Assembly (NCBI GenBank): GCA_035444285.1
Contig: DAOMOK010000006.1
Span: 248,001-312,000, forward strand
From: CAADGU01 sp035444285
Lineage (GTDB): Bacteria > Chloroflexota > Anaerolineae > Promineifilales > Promineifilaceae
Reading direction: 5' to 3'
DNA length: 64,000 bases
The position numbers and the translations under genes were made by a program. Each line of letters starts with the position of its first letter. The stretch's first letter is position 1. Below, in pieces: positions 39,434 to 48,665 of this stretch. The notes under the pieces were generated by a model that was not told the DNA's origin, searched no databases, and was given only the letters and a program-made list of their open reading frames with translations.

Positions 39434-41098
39434 ATGAAAGACCGCGCATTCCTGTCTGTTCTTGGTGGAACCGCTGCCGTTTTTGTGGGCGCGGTAGCCA
39501 TCAGCTACCTGATACATCAACGGGTAGACTGGTTATGGGCAGTTTCGATTGCCGCTTTTTGGGGCCTGGCCTTTGGTTTCATGTCGTTCATGCGGATGCA
39601 CAAAAAACGGCTGCAATGGCGGCTTACCTTCTCCTACACGGTGGTGACGGTAGCCGCCTTGTTGGTTCTGGAACTGCTGCTGCTGCTGGCGCTGCTGGTT
39701 TTTCTTCGCTCTAACTTTCTGATCGATGCTATGAGTATAGCCCTGTATGATCTCTATGCGGTGGAGGCGCGCCAATATCTGCAAACCGAACCGCCTGATC
39801 TGGCAGGGTTGAACAACTGGATGCAGCGGACGTTTGACGGCCGTACTCCAGAAACAACAGCGGCCGACGCTGGTTTTAGCGTTGCCCGCAATCTGGGCGA
39901 GCCAGGAAACGGGGGCGATTGGCGCTTTAGTTTTGGGGAGGGGCAGCCGGTTTACCTTCTTGATGATGAGGGATATTTACTGGCGCAAAATTCGCCGCTG
40001 CCTGACTTTGTGGCCGGTGAACGGCCGTTTGGTGAACGGCCGTTTGCCTTTGATACCATTCCCCAACTGATTGAGCGGTTTACGGCCGTGCAGCAAGGCG
40101 AACGGGAGCTAGACAAACTACGCTACACCTTGCCCGGCGGTTATCTGGTCAATGTCCTTCCGTTGGTTGACGACGATGACCGCCTGCTGGGCGTCCTCAT
40201 TTTCACCCTGCCATTGCCCGCCCTGAACAGTGAAACGGTTGGACCCTTGTTGACCATGATTTTGTACAGTCTCATTCCATTGGCGCTGATGGCCGGTTTT
40301 ATCGGCACAATTTTCGGTTTTCTAACGGCCCGTCCTTTCACCCGGCGCATTGGCGCTGTGGCCCAGGCGGCCGATAAGTGGAGCCGGGGGGATTTTACGG
40401 CCGTGGCTTCTGACGCTTCCCAGGATGAATTAGGCCAGCTCAGCCGCCGCCTGAACCAGATGGCCGAACAACTGCAAAATCTGCTGCAAACCCGCCAGGA
40501 GTTGGCCGCTCTGGAAGAGCGCAATCGGCTCGCCCGCGATTTGCACGACGCTGTTAAGCAGCAAATTTTTGCCACCGCCATGCAAATTGGCGCAGCCAGA
40601 ACGATGTTGGTCAATAACCCGGAGGCGGCTGCCAACCGGCTGGCGGAAGCGGAAGCGTTGGCCCGGCAGGCGCAGCAGGAGTTGGCCTCGCTGATACAAG
40701 AACTGCGCCCGGCGGCACTAGATGGGCAGGGATTGGCCGCTGCCTTGCGTGATTATGCTGCCAACTGGTCACGCCAGAACAACATCCCTGTGGAATTTCA
40801 GGTGCAGGGCGAACGGCCGTTGCCCCTGTCCGCCGAACAGGCCCTTTTTCGGGTGGGGCAGGAAGCGTTAGCCAACATTGCCCGCCACAGCGGGGCCAGC
40901 CAGGTCACTATGCGCCTGGCCTGGGAAGCGGGCGGCGTCGTCCTCACCATCGCCGATAATGGGCGCGGTTTTGATGCGCAGGCGGCAACCAGCGGCTTTG
41001 GCATTCAGGGGATGCGCGAACGGTTGGATGCTTTGGGTGGGCGGCTGCAATTGACCAGCCAGCCGGGAAAAGGGACAATGGTCAGGGCGGAATTATGA
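39434..41098 (+). CDS. NarL-type sensor histidine kinase
   Basis: This 554-residue kinase has two or three N-terminal hydrophobic segments (about residues 5-25, 30-50 and 58-80), an extracytoplasmic region to about 260, another hydrophobic segment near 275-300, a HAMP region, and the HisKA_3 dimerisation box with the phosphorylated His371 in ARDLHDAVKQQ. The HATPase region ends with DNGRGFDA and GFGIQGMRERLDALGG. It overlaps its response regulator gene by four bases. Together with the preceding exporter genes it suggests a stress-sensing unit, but the signal is unknown. Confidence 0.93.
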   Translation: MKDRAFLSVLGGTAAVFVGAVAISYLIHQRVDWLWAVSIAAFWGLAFGFMSFMRMHKKRLQWRLTFSYTVVTVAALLVLELLLLLALLVFLRSNFLIDAMSIALYDLYAVEARQYLQTEPPDLAGLNNWMQRTFDGRTPETTAADAGFSVARNLGEPGNGGDWRFSFGEGQPVYLLDDEGYLLAQNSPLPDFVAGERPFGERPFAFDTIPQLIERFTAVQQGERELDKLRYTLPGGYLVNVLPLVDDDDRLLGVLIFTLPLPALNSETVGPLLTMILYSLIPLALMAGFIGTIFGFLTARPFTRRIGAVAQAADKWSRGDFTAVASDASQDELGQLSRRLNQMAEQLQNLLQTRQELAALEERNRLARDLHDAVKQQIFATAMQIGAARTMLVNNPEAAANRLAEAEALARQAQQELASLIQELRPAALDGQGLAAALRDYAANWSRQNNIPVEFQVQGERPLPLSAEQALFRVGQEALANIARHSGASQVTMRLAWEAGGVVLTIADNGRGFDAQAATSGFGIQGMRERLDALGGRLQLTSQPGKGTMVRAEL

Positions 41099-41760
41099 AC
41101 GAACCGATTACAGTGCTGCTGGTGGATGATCATCAATTGGTGCGGCAAGGGGTGCGGGCATTTCTGGACACCCAGCCAGATATTGATGTGGTTGGCGAGG
41201 CGGAATCAGGGGACACGGCCGTTGCCCTGGTTAGCCAGTTTGCCCCGGATATTGTATTGATGGATTTGATCATGCCCGGCATGGATGGTGTGGAAGCAAC
41301 CCGTCGCGTCAAACAAACCAGCCCCCGCACCCAGGTGATCGTCCTCACCTCTTACCACCAGGACGAGCATATTTTCCCGGCCATTCGCGCCGGGGCGCTT
41401 TCCTATGTGCTGAAAGACATTGGCCCGGACGAATTGGCGGATACGGTGCGTAAAGCGGCAGTGGGCGAGGCCGTCCTCCATCCCCGCGTAGCCGCCCGTG
41501 TGGTACAAGAACTACATGGTGTTTATACTGGCGCTCAAACCGGCGTCATCAACCCGTTTACCGAATTGAGCGAGCGGGAAATGGAAACGCTGCGGTTGAT
41601 CGCTGAAGGATTAAGCAACAGCGATATTGCCGCGCGGTTGATCATTAGCGAGAAAACGGTGAAAAGCCACGTAAGCAATATCCTGAGCAAATTACACCTG
41701 GCAGACCGGACGCAAGCGGCCGTTTTCGCCTGGCGCGAAGGGGTTGTGCGGCGGGAATAG
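41095..41760 (+). CDS. NarL/LuxR-type response regulator
   Basis: A 221-residue regulator with a receiver domain (acidic pair Asp11-Asp12, phosphorylated Asp57 in LMDLIMPGMDG, K at about 108) and a C-terminal LuxR helix-turn-helix (FTELSEREMETLRLIAEG and IISEKTVKSHVSNIL). It is the cognate partner of the kinase whose gene overlaps it by four bases, and probably regulates the exporter genes upstream. Confidence 0.95.
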   Translation: MNEPITVLLVDDHQLVRQGVRAFLDTQPDIDVVGEAESGDTAVALVSQFAPDIVLMDLIMPGMDGVEATRRVKQTSPRTQVIVLTSYHQDEHIFPAIRAGALSYVLKDIGPDELADTVRKAAVGEAVLHPRVAARVVQELHGVYTGAQTGVINPFTELSEREMETLRLIAEGLSNSDIAARLIISEKTVKSHVSNILSKLHLADRTQAAVFAWREGVVRRE

Positions 41761-41770
41761 AGGAGTAAAT

Positions 41771-42487
41771 ATGACGATTCGTGTAACAATTTGGAATGAG
41801 TACCGGCATGAGAAACAGTCGGACAAGGTGAAGGCGCTATACCCGGAGGGGATGCACGCGCCGATTGCCCGCTATTTGCAGGCGCAAGGCATGACCACGC
41901 GGGCGGCGACGTTGGATGAACCGGAACATGGCTTGAGCACGGCCGTGCTCAACCAAACCGACGTCCTCACCTGGTGGGGCCACCTGGCGCACGGCGAAGT
42001 CAGCGATGAGATCGTTGACCGGGTACAGGCGCGGGTGTTGGCGGGCATGGGGCTGATTGTGCTGCATTCCGGCCACTTCTCCAAAATTTTCCAGCGGCTG
42101 ATGGGCACTACCTGCAACTTGAAATGGCGCGAAGCGGGCGAATTGGAACGGCTGTGGGTGGTCGCCCCCGGCCATCCCATCAGCGAAGGGTTGGGTGAAT
42201 ACTTCGAGATTCCCCAGGCGGAGATGTATGGCGAATTTTTTGACATTCCGCAGCCGGAGACGCTGGTTTTTGTGAGCTGGTTTGCCGGGGGCGAGGTGTT
42301 TCGCAGCGGTTGTTGTTATCAGCGGGGCCAGGGCAAAATTTTCTATTTCCGCCCCGGCCACGAGACGTACCCTATTTATTACCAGGATGAGGTGCTGCGC
42401 GTCATTGCCAATGCCGTCAGGTGGGCCGCGCCGGTCAATCGGCCAGCGGTGCAGTTTGGGCATCGGCCACGGCCGTTTGCTGAATAA
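41771..42487 (+). CDS. ThuA-like (GATase1-fold) protein
   Basis: This 238-residue protein matches the ThuA family (trehalose utilisation). The N-terminus IRVTIWNEYRHEK, the block DVLTWWGHLAHGEV, LIVLHSGHFSKIF and GKIFYFRPGHETYPIYY are diagnostic. The fold is glutamine amidotransferase-like without the usual triad. Family members act in the metabolism of trehalose and other sugars, though the reaction is not well defined. GAGGAG lies just before the ATG and right after the regulator stop, so the gene is likely cotranscribed with the two-component genes. Confidence 0.88.
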   Translation: MTIRVTIWNEYRHEKQSDKVKALYPEGMHAPIARYLQAQGMTTRAATLDEPEHGLSTAVLNQTDVLTWWGHLAHGEVSDEIVDRVQARVLAGMGLIVLHSGHFSKIFQRLMGTTCNLKWREAGELERLWVVAPGHPISEGLGEYFEIPQAEMYGEFFDIPQPETLVFVSWFAGGEVFRSGCCYQRGQGKIFYFRPGHETYPIYYQDEVLRVIANAVRWAAPVNRPAVQFGHRPRPFAE

Positions 42488-42600
42488 CCCGCGCCGATTA
42501 CCCGTCACCCGTAGCCTGTTGGCAAATAGTTGAAAAGGGCGCAACTTTGCCTGGATTTGGCGGATACATCATCGCTGGCAGATGTGATAAAATCCCGCCC

Positions 42601-43950
42601 ATGCACACAGAGTTGATCATCATTGGTGGTGGGCTGGCAGGAACCGAAGCGGCCTGGCAGGCGGCGGAACTGGGTATTCCGGTGCGTCTGTATGAGATGC
42701 GGCCCCGGCAAAACACGCCGGCCCATACCACCCACTTTCTGGCCGAACTGGTATGTAGCAATTCGCTTGGCTCGGCGTTGCCGGACAAAGCGCCCGGCCT
42801 GCTCAAGGCGGAACTACGCGGCCTGGGATCGCTCATCCTGGCCTGCGCCCAGGAAACGGCCGTGCCCGCCGGTTCTTCATTAGCCGTAGACCGGGACCTG
42901 TTTGCGCAGCGGGTGACGGAAAAAATAGAAAGCCACCCCTTGATTGAACTGGTGCGGGAAGAAGTCACGGCCGTGCCGCCCACCCCCACCGTCATCGCCA
43001 GCGGCCCGCTCACCTCACCCGCCCTTGCCTCCAGTATCAACGAACTGACCGGGCAGCAATATCTCTACTTTTACGACGCCCTTTCGCCCATCGTGCAGGC
43101 CGACAGCATTGACATGACCATCGCCTTCCGCGATTCACGGTATGATCGCGGCGAACAGGAAGAAGGCGATTACATCAACTGCCCCCTGACAAAAGAGGAA
43201 TACCATCGTTTTCAAGAGGCGCTGCTGACGGCCGAAACCATCACCCTCAAACAGTTTGAACAAGAAGACCCGCACTTTTTTGAAGGCTGTATGCCCATTG
43301 AGCAAATGGCCCGGCGTGGCGACAAGGCGCTGGCCTTTGGCCCTATGCGCCCGGTAGGGTTGGTGGATCCACGGACGGGGAAACGGCCGTATGCCGTCGT
43401 GCAACTGCGCCAGGACAATCTCATCGGCTCGCTGTACAACATGGTCGGCTTTCAAACCAACCTGCGCTGGGGGGAACAAAAACGGGTACTGCGCCTCATT
43501 CCCGGTCTGGAAAACGCCGAGTTTATGCGCTACGGCATGATGCACCGCAACACCTACATCAACGCGCCGCAGCTTTTGCACCCCTCGCTGCAATATCGGG
43601 GCCGCGCCGACCTCTTTTTTGCCGGGCAAATCACCGGCGTGGAAGGCTACATGGGCAACGCCGCCACCGGCTGGCTGGCAGGTGTGAATGCGGCCCGGCT
43701 ACTGAAAGGGCAACTGCCTGTCATTTTGCCACCCACGACCATGTTGGGCGCGCTGTGCCATTATGTAACCCATGCTGAAGCCCGGCATTTTCAGCCAATG
43801 AAAGCCAATTTTGGCCTGCTGCCCGCGCCACAGCATGATTTACCCAAAGCGGAGCGGTATCGCTGGTACAGCGAACGCGCCCTGACCGCCTTGCGCCGCT
43901 TCACCCGCGCTAACGCCATTCGCTATGACAGGGAAGCGATGTATACGTGA
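42601..43950 (+). CDS. trmFO: Folate-dependent tRNA (uracil-5-)-methyltransferase
   Basis: TrmFO makes ribothymidine at position 54 of tRNA, using methylenetetrahydrofolate and FAD. The dinucleotide-binding loop IIGGGLAGTEAAW lies at residues 6-18, and the conserved SNSLGS, RDNLIGSLYNMVGFQTNL-type and GVEGYMGNAATG regions are present. At 449 residues the length fits. I use the ATG at 42601, where the conserved N-terminus begins; the preceding 18 codons are not conserved in the family. Confidence 0.96.
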   Translation: MHTELIIIGGGLAGTEAAWQAAELGIPVRLYEMRPRQNTPAHTTHFLAELVCSNSLGSALPDKAPGLLKAELRGLGSLILACAQETAVPAGSSLAVDRDLFAQRVTEKIESHPLIELVREEVTAVPPTPTVIASGPLTSPALASSINELTGQQYLYFYDALSPIVQADSIDMTIAFRDSRYDRGEQEEGDYINCPLTKEEYHRFQEALLTAETITLKQFEQEDPHFFEGCMPIEQMARRGDKALAFGPMRPVGLVDPRTGKRPYAVVQLRQDNLIGSLYNMVGFQTNLRWGEQKRVLRLIPGLENAEFMRYGMMHRNTYINAPQLLHPSLQYRGRADLFFAGQITGVEGYMGNAATGWLAGVNAARLLKGQLPVILPPTTMLGALCHYVTHAEARHFQPMKANFGLLPAPQHDLPKAERYRWYSERALTALRRFTRANAIRYDREAMYT

Positions 43951-44002
43951 GCGGGTATTTACGTGTTCCTGTGAACTGAGGCTGATTACCAGGGATGAAA
44001 CT

Positions 44003-44035
44003 CATCCTTCATAATTCATAATTCTTAATTTTGTA
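44003..44035. repeat. Short AATTC-word repeat
   Basis: CATAATTCATAATTCTTAATT units lie just before the ribosome site of the kinase gene. They resemble the run at 4437-4470. Confidence 0.5.
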
Positions 44036-44047
44036 GGAGACGCCTCT

Positions 44048-45241
44048 GTGGCTGAAGGATTGAATTTGTGGTTGCGCCAGAATGCGGCCGTATTGTGCAG
44101 TGCCACGCTGCGCCGCGCGCCCAACATGCTGGTGGACGAGGATGACCTCTTTGAGTTCCTGGCGCTGCTGGCGGACAGTGTCACCGCGCTGCCGGAGATG
44201 CAGTTAGCCAACGTGCAGTCCTGGGCGCTGACGAGCATTGGGCATGATGCGCGGGGGGCGTATGATTGGCTGGTGGTGCTGCGGGTGCTGAAACAGGAGA
44301 TTATTGCCCGTGTGGAGAAGCAGTTCCCGCCCCAGGAAACGCTGCGCGCCATGCGCCAGTTGGACGACATTCTCACTTATGCCATCATTGAAGCCTCCCA
44401 GTTAGCCACCGACATACAGCGCGCCGACCTGATTGAGCACATGGTGCAGTTGCGCCGCCAGGAAGACCGGCTGGAAGAGACAAAGACGAAGTTTATCGCC
44501 GTGGCCGCCCACGAATTGAAAACGCCGCTGACCATTATTGAAGGCTACGCCAATATCTTGCGCGCGGAACTGAAAAATGAACCGCGCCTGAATGTCTATC
44601 TGGATGGCTTTAACAACGGTTTCCGCCGGATGCGGGAAGTGATTGGCGACCTGATTGATGTGTCCTTGCTTGATTTGAAGTCATTTGAAATTAAGTATCG
44701 GGAAATCAACCTGGAGCGGCTGGTGTTGATGTTGGCGGACAGTTTGAATAAACATTTTGCGGGGCGGCAGGTGGAATTGGTGATTTTGCCCTTTGGCGTC
44801 CCCTCCCACACCTTCGGCGACGAAGAAAAATTGAAGAAGGCGTTGCATAAGGTAGTGATGAATGGCCTGAAATATACACCGGATGGGGGACGGGTGACGG
44901 TCACGGCCGTGCCCACTCGCCAGGATGAATCGTCCGATGAGATGGGTGGTTTTCTGGATATTCAAATAATGGATACCGGCATTGGTATCGCCGCTGAAAA
45001 TCTGGAGATGATCTTTGAGAAATTTGGCAGCGCCGCCGACGCCAGCTTGCACTCCTCCAGCAAAACCAATTTCAAAGGAGGCGGCCCTGGCCTGGGGCTG
45101 CCCATTGCCAGAGGTATTATCGAAGCGCATGGCGGCCAGATTTGGGCGCAAAGCCCCGGCCATGACGAAGAAACCTGCCCTGGCAGTACCTTTCACATTG
45201 AACTGCCGTTATGGTTAAAAGAACCGATGTGGGGAATGTGA
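44048..45241 (+). CDS. Sensor histidine kinase (soluble)
   Basis: A 397-residue kinase without membrane segments. The N-terminal 130 residues form an all-helical sensor part of unknown type, followed by the HisKA domain with the phosphorylated His155 in VAAHELKTPLTII and the HATPase domain (DTGIGIAAENL, GPGLGLPIARGIIEAHGG). A GTG start with AGGAG eight bases upstream is used. No response regulator gene is adjacent. The signal may be internal, but this is inference. Confidence 0.9.
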   Translation: MAEGLNLWLRQNAAVLCSATLRRAPNMLVDEDDLFEFLALLADSVTALPEMQLANVQSWALTSIGHDARGAYDWLVVLRVLKQEIIARVEKQFPPQETLRAMRQLDDILTYAIIEASQLATDIQRADLIEHMVQLRRQEDRLEETKTKFIAVAAHELKTPLTIIEGYANILRAELKNEPRLNVYLDGFNNGFRRMREVIGDLIDVSLLDLKSFEIKYREINLERLVLMLADSLNKHFAGRQVELVILPFGVPSHTFGDEEKLKKALHKVVMNGLKYTPDGGRVTVTAVPTRQDESSDEMGGFLDIQIMDTGIGIAAENLEMIFEKFGSAADASLHSSSKTNFKGGGPGLGLPIARGIIEAHGGQIWAQSPGHDEETCPGSTFHIELPLWLKEPMWGM

Positions 45242-45242
45242 G

Positions 45243-45310
45243 TGAGCGGTTAGCAGTGAGCAGTGAGCGGTAGCCCGACACTGCTCACTGCTTACCGCTT
45301 ACTGCTTACT
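45243..45310. repeat. GTGAGCAGTGAGCGG word repeat
   Basis: GTGAGCGGTTAGCAGTGAGC units are followed by CTGCTCACTGCTTACCGC units in the opposite sense, so the whole folds back. It fills most of the gap between the kinase and DUF4139 genes and touches the kinase stop codon. Confidence 0.75.
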
Positions 45311-45331
45311 TTTGCATAAGGAAGGGACACG

Positions 45332-46927
45332 ATGGATGTGATGATGCAAACGGCCGTAGAACGAGTGGTAGTCTATCCAGACCGGGCGCGGGTCACGGCC
45401 GTAGCCGATTGCGAACTGGAAGTGGGCGCCCACCGGCTGCTGGTGGATGAATTACCCCTGGTGCTGGAACCGGAATCGGTGCGCGTGGCCGGGCAGGGCA
45501 CGGCGCGGGTGCGCATCCAGAGCGTGGATGTGAGCCGCCACTTTTACACCGAGACGCCCGCTGCCCAGGCGCGTGACCTGGAACTGCAAATTGAACAAAC
45601 GCAGGACGAGATGCAGGTATTGGCCGACGACATGGCCCGCTGGCAGGAGCATGGCAAATATCTGGACGGGCTGCGCGCGGCGACGGTGGAGTTTGCCAAA
45701 GGGCTGTCGCGTGGCCGCACTACTGTGACCGACCAGGCCAATTTGCTGGACTTTTTGCGCGACCAGGATGTGCAGATGCGCACGGCCGTGCGCGACCTGA
45801 AAAAACAGGAGCGCGACCTGAAACGCCACCTGCAAAAGCTACAAAATGAACTCAACCAGATGCGCTCGGCCCGTCCCCGTGAACGGTATCAGGCGGTGGT
45901 GGAGGTTGAAGTGTTAGCGGCGGGTGCGTTCCGCCCCGAAGTGACCTATGTGGTACATAACGCCGGCTGGCAGCCATTGTATGATGCCCGGCTGCGCCAG
46001 ACGGAAAGCGGGCAAACGGTGGAGTTGAGCTATATTGCCCAGATTACGCAGCAGACGGGGCAGGATTGGACGGCCGTACAACTCAGCGTTTCCACGGCCC
46101 GACCCGCCCTCAACCAACGGCTGCCGGAACTGCATCCCTGGTATCTGGATGTGTATATGCCGCCGCCCGTGCCACAGCCCCGTATGCAAAGAGCCGCCGC
46201 GCCCATGCCTGCCGCGGCGACTATGGCTGTCGCCGACACGTTTGGCGCGCCCGAAGCAGAATTGCAAATGAAAGAGGCGGAGATTGTCACCGCCGCCATC
46301 AGCAGCGAGGGTACGGCCGTGACCTTTCACGTGCCCAATCCGGCCGACATTCCCAGCGATGGTTCGCCGCACAAAACCACCTTGCAGCAGCTTCAGCTTG
46401 ATCCCAAACTGGACTATCTTTCTGCGCCCAAACATACCGACGCCGTCTACCGCCGGGCGACCGTTACCAACAGTGGCAGCGGCCCGCTGTTAGCCGGCTC
46501 CGCCAGCTTGTTTGTGGGGGACGAGTTTATTGGCCGCACCAACCTGGAATATACGCCCACCGGTGGGGAGCTGGAACTGCTGCTGGGCGTGGAAGAGCGC
46601 ATCACCGTGGAGCGGGAATTGAGCAAACGCGAAGTAGACAAAAAGATGCTGCGTGATGTGCGCCGCACCCGTTTTGGCTACGAGATTGAGTTGCAGAATT
46701 TGTTGGGCACGGCCGTTGCTCTGGAACTGCACGACCACATCCCCGTCGCCCGCAACGAGCAAATCAAAGTCCGGCTGGAGAGCGCCCGCCCCACCCCCAG
46801 CGAACAGTCCGATTTAAACCTTTTAGAATGGCATCTGAACTTGCCTGCCGGGGCCAAACAAACCGTAGCCTACGAATTTGTGGTAGAACACCCCCCGGCC
46901 TTGCGGATCACGGGGCTTTCTGAATGA
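45332..46927 (+). CDS. DUF4139-domain (MuiA-like) protein
   Basis: A 531-residue soluble protein. The N-terminal part (about residues 5-110, ERVVVYPDRARVTAV) fits DUF4140, a helical coiled-coil segment runs from about 110 to 190 (ELQIEQTQDEMQV), and the C-terminal DUF4139 region begins near VEVEVLAAGAFRPEVTYVV and ends ETVAYEFVVEHP-like (QTVAYEFVVEHP). Such proteins include the mucoidy inhibitor MuiA, whose molecular role is unclear. The coiled coil suggests oligomer formation. AAGGAAGGGA precedes the start. Confidence 0.8.
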   Translation: MDVMMQTAVERVVVYPDRARVTAVADCELEVGAHRLLVDELPLVLEPESVRVAGQGTARVRIQSVDVSRHFYTETPAAQARDLELQIEQTQDEMQVLADDMARWQEHGKYLDGLRAATVEFAKGLSRGRTTVTDQANLLDFLRDQDVQMRTAVRDLKKQERDLKRHLQKLQNELNQMRSARPRERYQAVVEVEVLAAGAFRPEVTYVVHNAGWQPLYDARLRQTESGQTVELSYIAQITQQTGQDWTAVQLSVSTARPALNQRLPELHPWYLDVYMPPPVPQPRMQRAAAPMPAAATMAVADTFGAPEAELQMKEAEIVTAAISSEGTAVTFHVPNPADIPSDGSPHKTTLQQLQLDPKLDYLSAPKHTDAVYRRATVTNSGSGPLLAGSASLFVGDEFIGRTNLEYTPTGGELELLLGVEERITVERELSKREVDKKMLRDVRRTRFGYEIELQNLLGTAVALELHDHIPVARNEQIKVRLESARPTPSEQSDLNLLEWHLNLPAGAKQTVAYEFVVEHPPALRITGLSE

Positions 46928-46931
46928 ACCT

Positions 46932-47004
46932 GACCCGTAATCCGTGACCCGTAATCCGTGAACCGTAGTCGGATTACGGATTACGATTTACGGATTACGA
47001 ACAA
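46932..47004. repeat. Family A repeat, inverted form
   Basis: CCGTAATCCGTGACC words in the first half are matched by GGATTACGGATTACG words in the second. It ends two bases before the strong ribosome site used by hflX. Confidence 0.75.
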
Positions 47005-47015
47005 CGGAGGCAACT

Positions 47016-48326
47016 ATTACACACAAAACATATCCAACTGTTGAACCGCGTGAGCGGGCTTTTTTAGTCGGTGTGGAGTTTAAGCGGATACGGCCGTTGC
47101 TCAACTTGCATGACAGTCTGGAAGAATTGGCGCGTCTGGCTGATACCGCCGGGCTGGACGTGGTCGGCCAGACCAGTCAGCGGCTTGATAAACCGGACAG
47201 CGCCACCTACATTGGTGCGGGCAAAGTAGAAGAAGTCAAGGCGCTGGTAGGAGAACTGGACGCCAACGTCGTCATTTTTGACGATGAACTCGAACCGCGC
47301 CACCAGCGTGAACTGGAAGAGATTTTTGGCGAAGAGGTCAAGGTCATTGACCGTACTGCCCTCATCCTGGACATCTTTGCCCAACACGCCCACACCCGCG
47401 AAGGTAAGCTGCAAGTGGAACTGGCACAGCTAGAGTACCGTGTGCCCCGCCTGACGCGCATGTGGACACATTTGGCGCGGCAGGCGGGTGGCCGCGCCGG
47501 CGGTGGCATGAGTGGTGGTGTGGGTGTGCGCGGCCCTGGCGAGACCCAGCTAGAAGTTGACCGCCGCGAAATTCGCCGCCGCATCAGCGCCATCAAGGAG
47601 GATTTAGAGACAGTGCGCGCCCGGCGCGAATCGGCCCGCACCAAACGGCAGCAAACGGAATTGACGGTGGTCGCCATCGTCGGTTATACCAATGCCGGTA
47701 AATCTACACTGCTCAATAAACTCAGCGACGCCAACGTGTTGTCCGCAGACATGCTGTTTGCCACCTTAGACCCGACGACGCGCAAGGTGGTGATGCCCAA
47801 CGGCCGTGAAGTCCTCTTTACCGATACCGTTGGGTTCATCCAAAAGCTGCCCACCCAGATTGTGGCTGCTTTCCGGGCCACTCTGGAAGAGATACGGGAC
47901 GCCGATTTGCTGCTGCATGTGGTAGACACTACCCATCCCCATGTGGTGGCGCAGGTGGAGTCGGTGGAAGATACCCTGGCCGAACTGGAAGTGGATCATT
48001 TGCCGATGGTGGTGGCTCTGAACAAGATAGATCAGCTTGCGGCTGACAGCGACATTGAGACGATATTAGATTTAGCCGTACCCACCGTGCGTATTTCTGC
48101 GCTCACCGGCGAAGGCATGGATGCACTCTTGTTGGCCGTCGAAGCGGCGATGGTGGCATTATTGACGCCAATCTCGGTGCTGTTGCCTTATCAACGTGGT
48201 GACTTGTTGTCTATGATGTATGAACGAGGGCAGGTGGATAGTGAAGAGCATGGGCAGGATGGGGTGCGAGTTTATGGACGTTTACCCCATCGCCTGATAC
48301 CATATTTTGAACCGTATCAAGTTTAG
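47016..48326 (+). CDS. hflX: HflX-type GTPase, probable ATT start
   Basis: HflX is a ribosome-splitting GTPase of heat stress. The N-terminal domain is followed by GVGVRGPGETQLEVDRR, and the G domain has GYTNAGKSTLLN, DTVGFIQ and NKID. Translated upstream of the first GTG (47073), the sequence continues as THKTYPTVEPRERAFLVGV, a block conserved in HflX. The only good ribosome site, GGAGG at 47006-47010, lies five bases before an ATT at 47016. So initiation at ATT is the best fit, giving 436 residues. A GTG at 47073 has no site and would drop conserved residues. Confidence 0.9.
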   Translation: MTHKTYPTVEPRERAFLVGVEFKRIRPLLNLHDSLEELARLADTAGLDVVGQTSQRLDKPDSATYIGAGKVEEVKALVGELDANVVIFDDELEPRHQRELEEIFGEEVKVIDRTALILDIFAQHAHTREGKLQVELAQLEYRVPRLTRMWTHLARQAGGRAGGGMSGGVGVRGPGETQLEVDRREIRRRISAIKEDLETVRARRESARTKRQQTELTVVAIVGYTNAGKSTLLNKLSDANVLSADMLFATLDPTTRKVVMPNGREVLFTDTVGFIQKLPTQIVAAFRATLEEIRDADLLLHVVDTTHPHVVAQVESVEDTLAELEVDHLPMVVALNKIDQLAADSDIETILDLAVPTVRISALTGEGMDALLLAVEAAMVALLTPISVLLPYQRGDLLSMMYERGQVDSEEHGQDGVRVYGRLPHRLIPYFEPYQV

Positions 48327-48330
48327 AATC

Positions 48331-48364
48331 AGAAGTTCAACTTCTCTAAAGAAGTTGAACTTCT
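48331..48364. repeat. Family D inverted repeat
   Basis: AGAAGTTCAACTTCT and its partner AGAAGTTGAACTTCT form a hairpin just after hflX. The copy at 34554-34586 differs mainly in the loop. Confidence 0.85.
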
Positions 48365-48382
48365 AAGCAAAGTTGGTGGCTA

Positions 48383-48583
48383 ATGAACAAACTACTGGAC
48401 ACATTGAGCGAATTCCTGGCGAAGTATCCGGGTTTGCTGCCGCTAATCGGTTTGGGCTTCATCATCTTAAACCTGGTATTGCAGTTTTTCCAGGGCTTCT
48501 GGATTGTGGAGAGTAATTTGTTCTTGCATATCGGTTTGATTATCAGTTTGATCGGTATTTTGTTGATACGACCACTAGGGTAG
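48383..48583 (+). CDS. Small two-helix membrane protein
   Basis: A 66-residue protein with two hydrophobic segments (about residues 18-36 and 46-62) and a short polar N-terminus. The ATG follows GGTGG-like bases after the family D repeat. No family is recognised. Its last codons and stop lie in the GTAGGGGC repeat that follows. It is downstream of hflX and may be cotranscribed with it. Confidence 0.6.
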   Translation: MNKLLDTLSEFLAKYPGLLPLIGLGFIILNLVLQFFQGFWIVESNLFLHIGLIISLIGILLIRPLG

Positions 48584-48647
48584 GGGCAACTCTTGTGGTT
48601 GCTCTGTGGTCGCCTGCTGATGGGCGGGCACAAGGCCACGCCCCTAC
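48580..48647. repeat. GTAGGGGC inverted element
   Basis: GTAGGGGC and GCCCCTAC bound an element of about 68 bases with internal GGTTGCTCTGTGG and GGGCGGGC words. It overlaps the stop of the small membrane protein gene. Confidence 0.7.
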
Positions 48648-48665
48648 ATAAAGACCTCATCTGGT

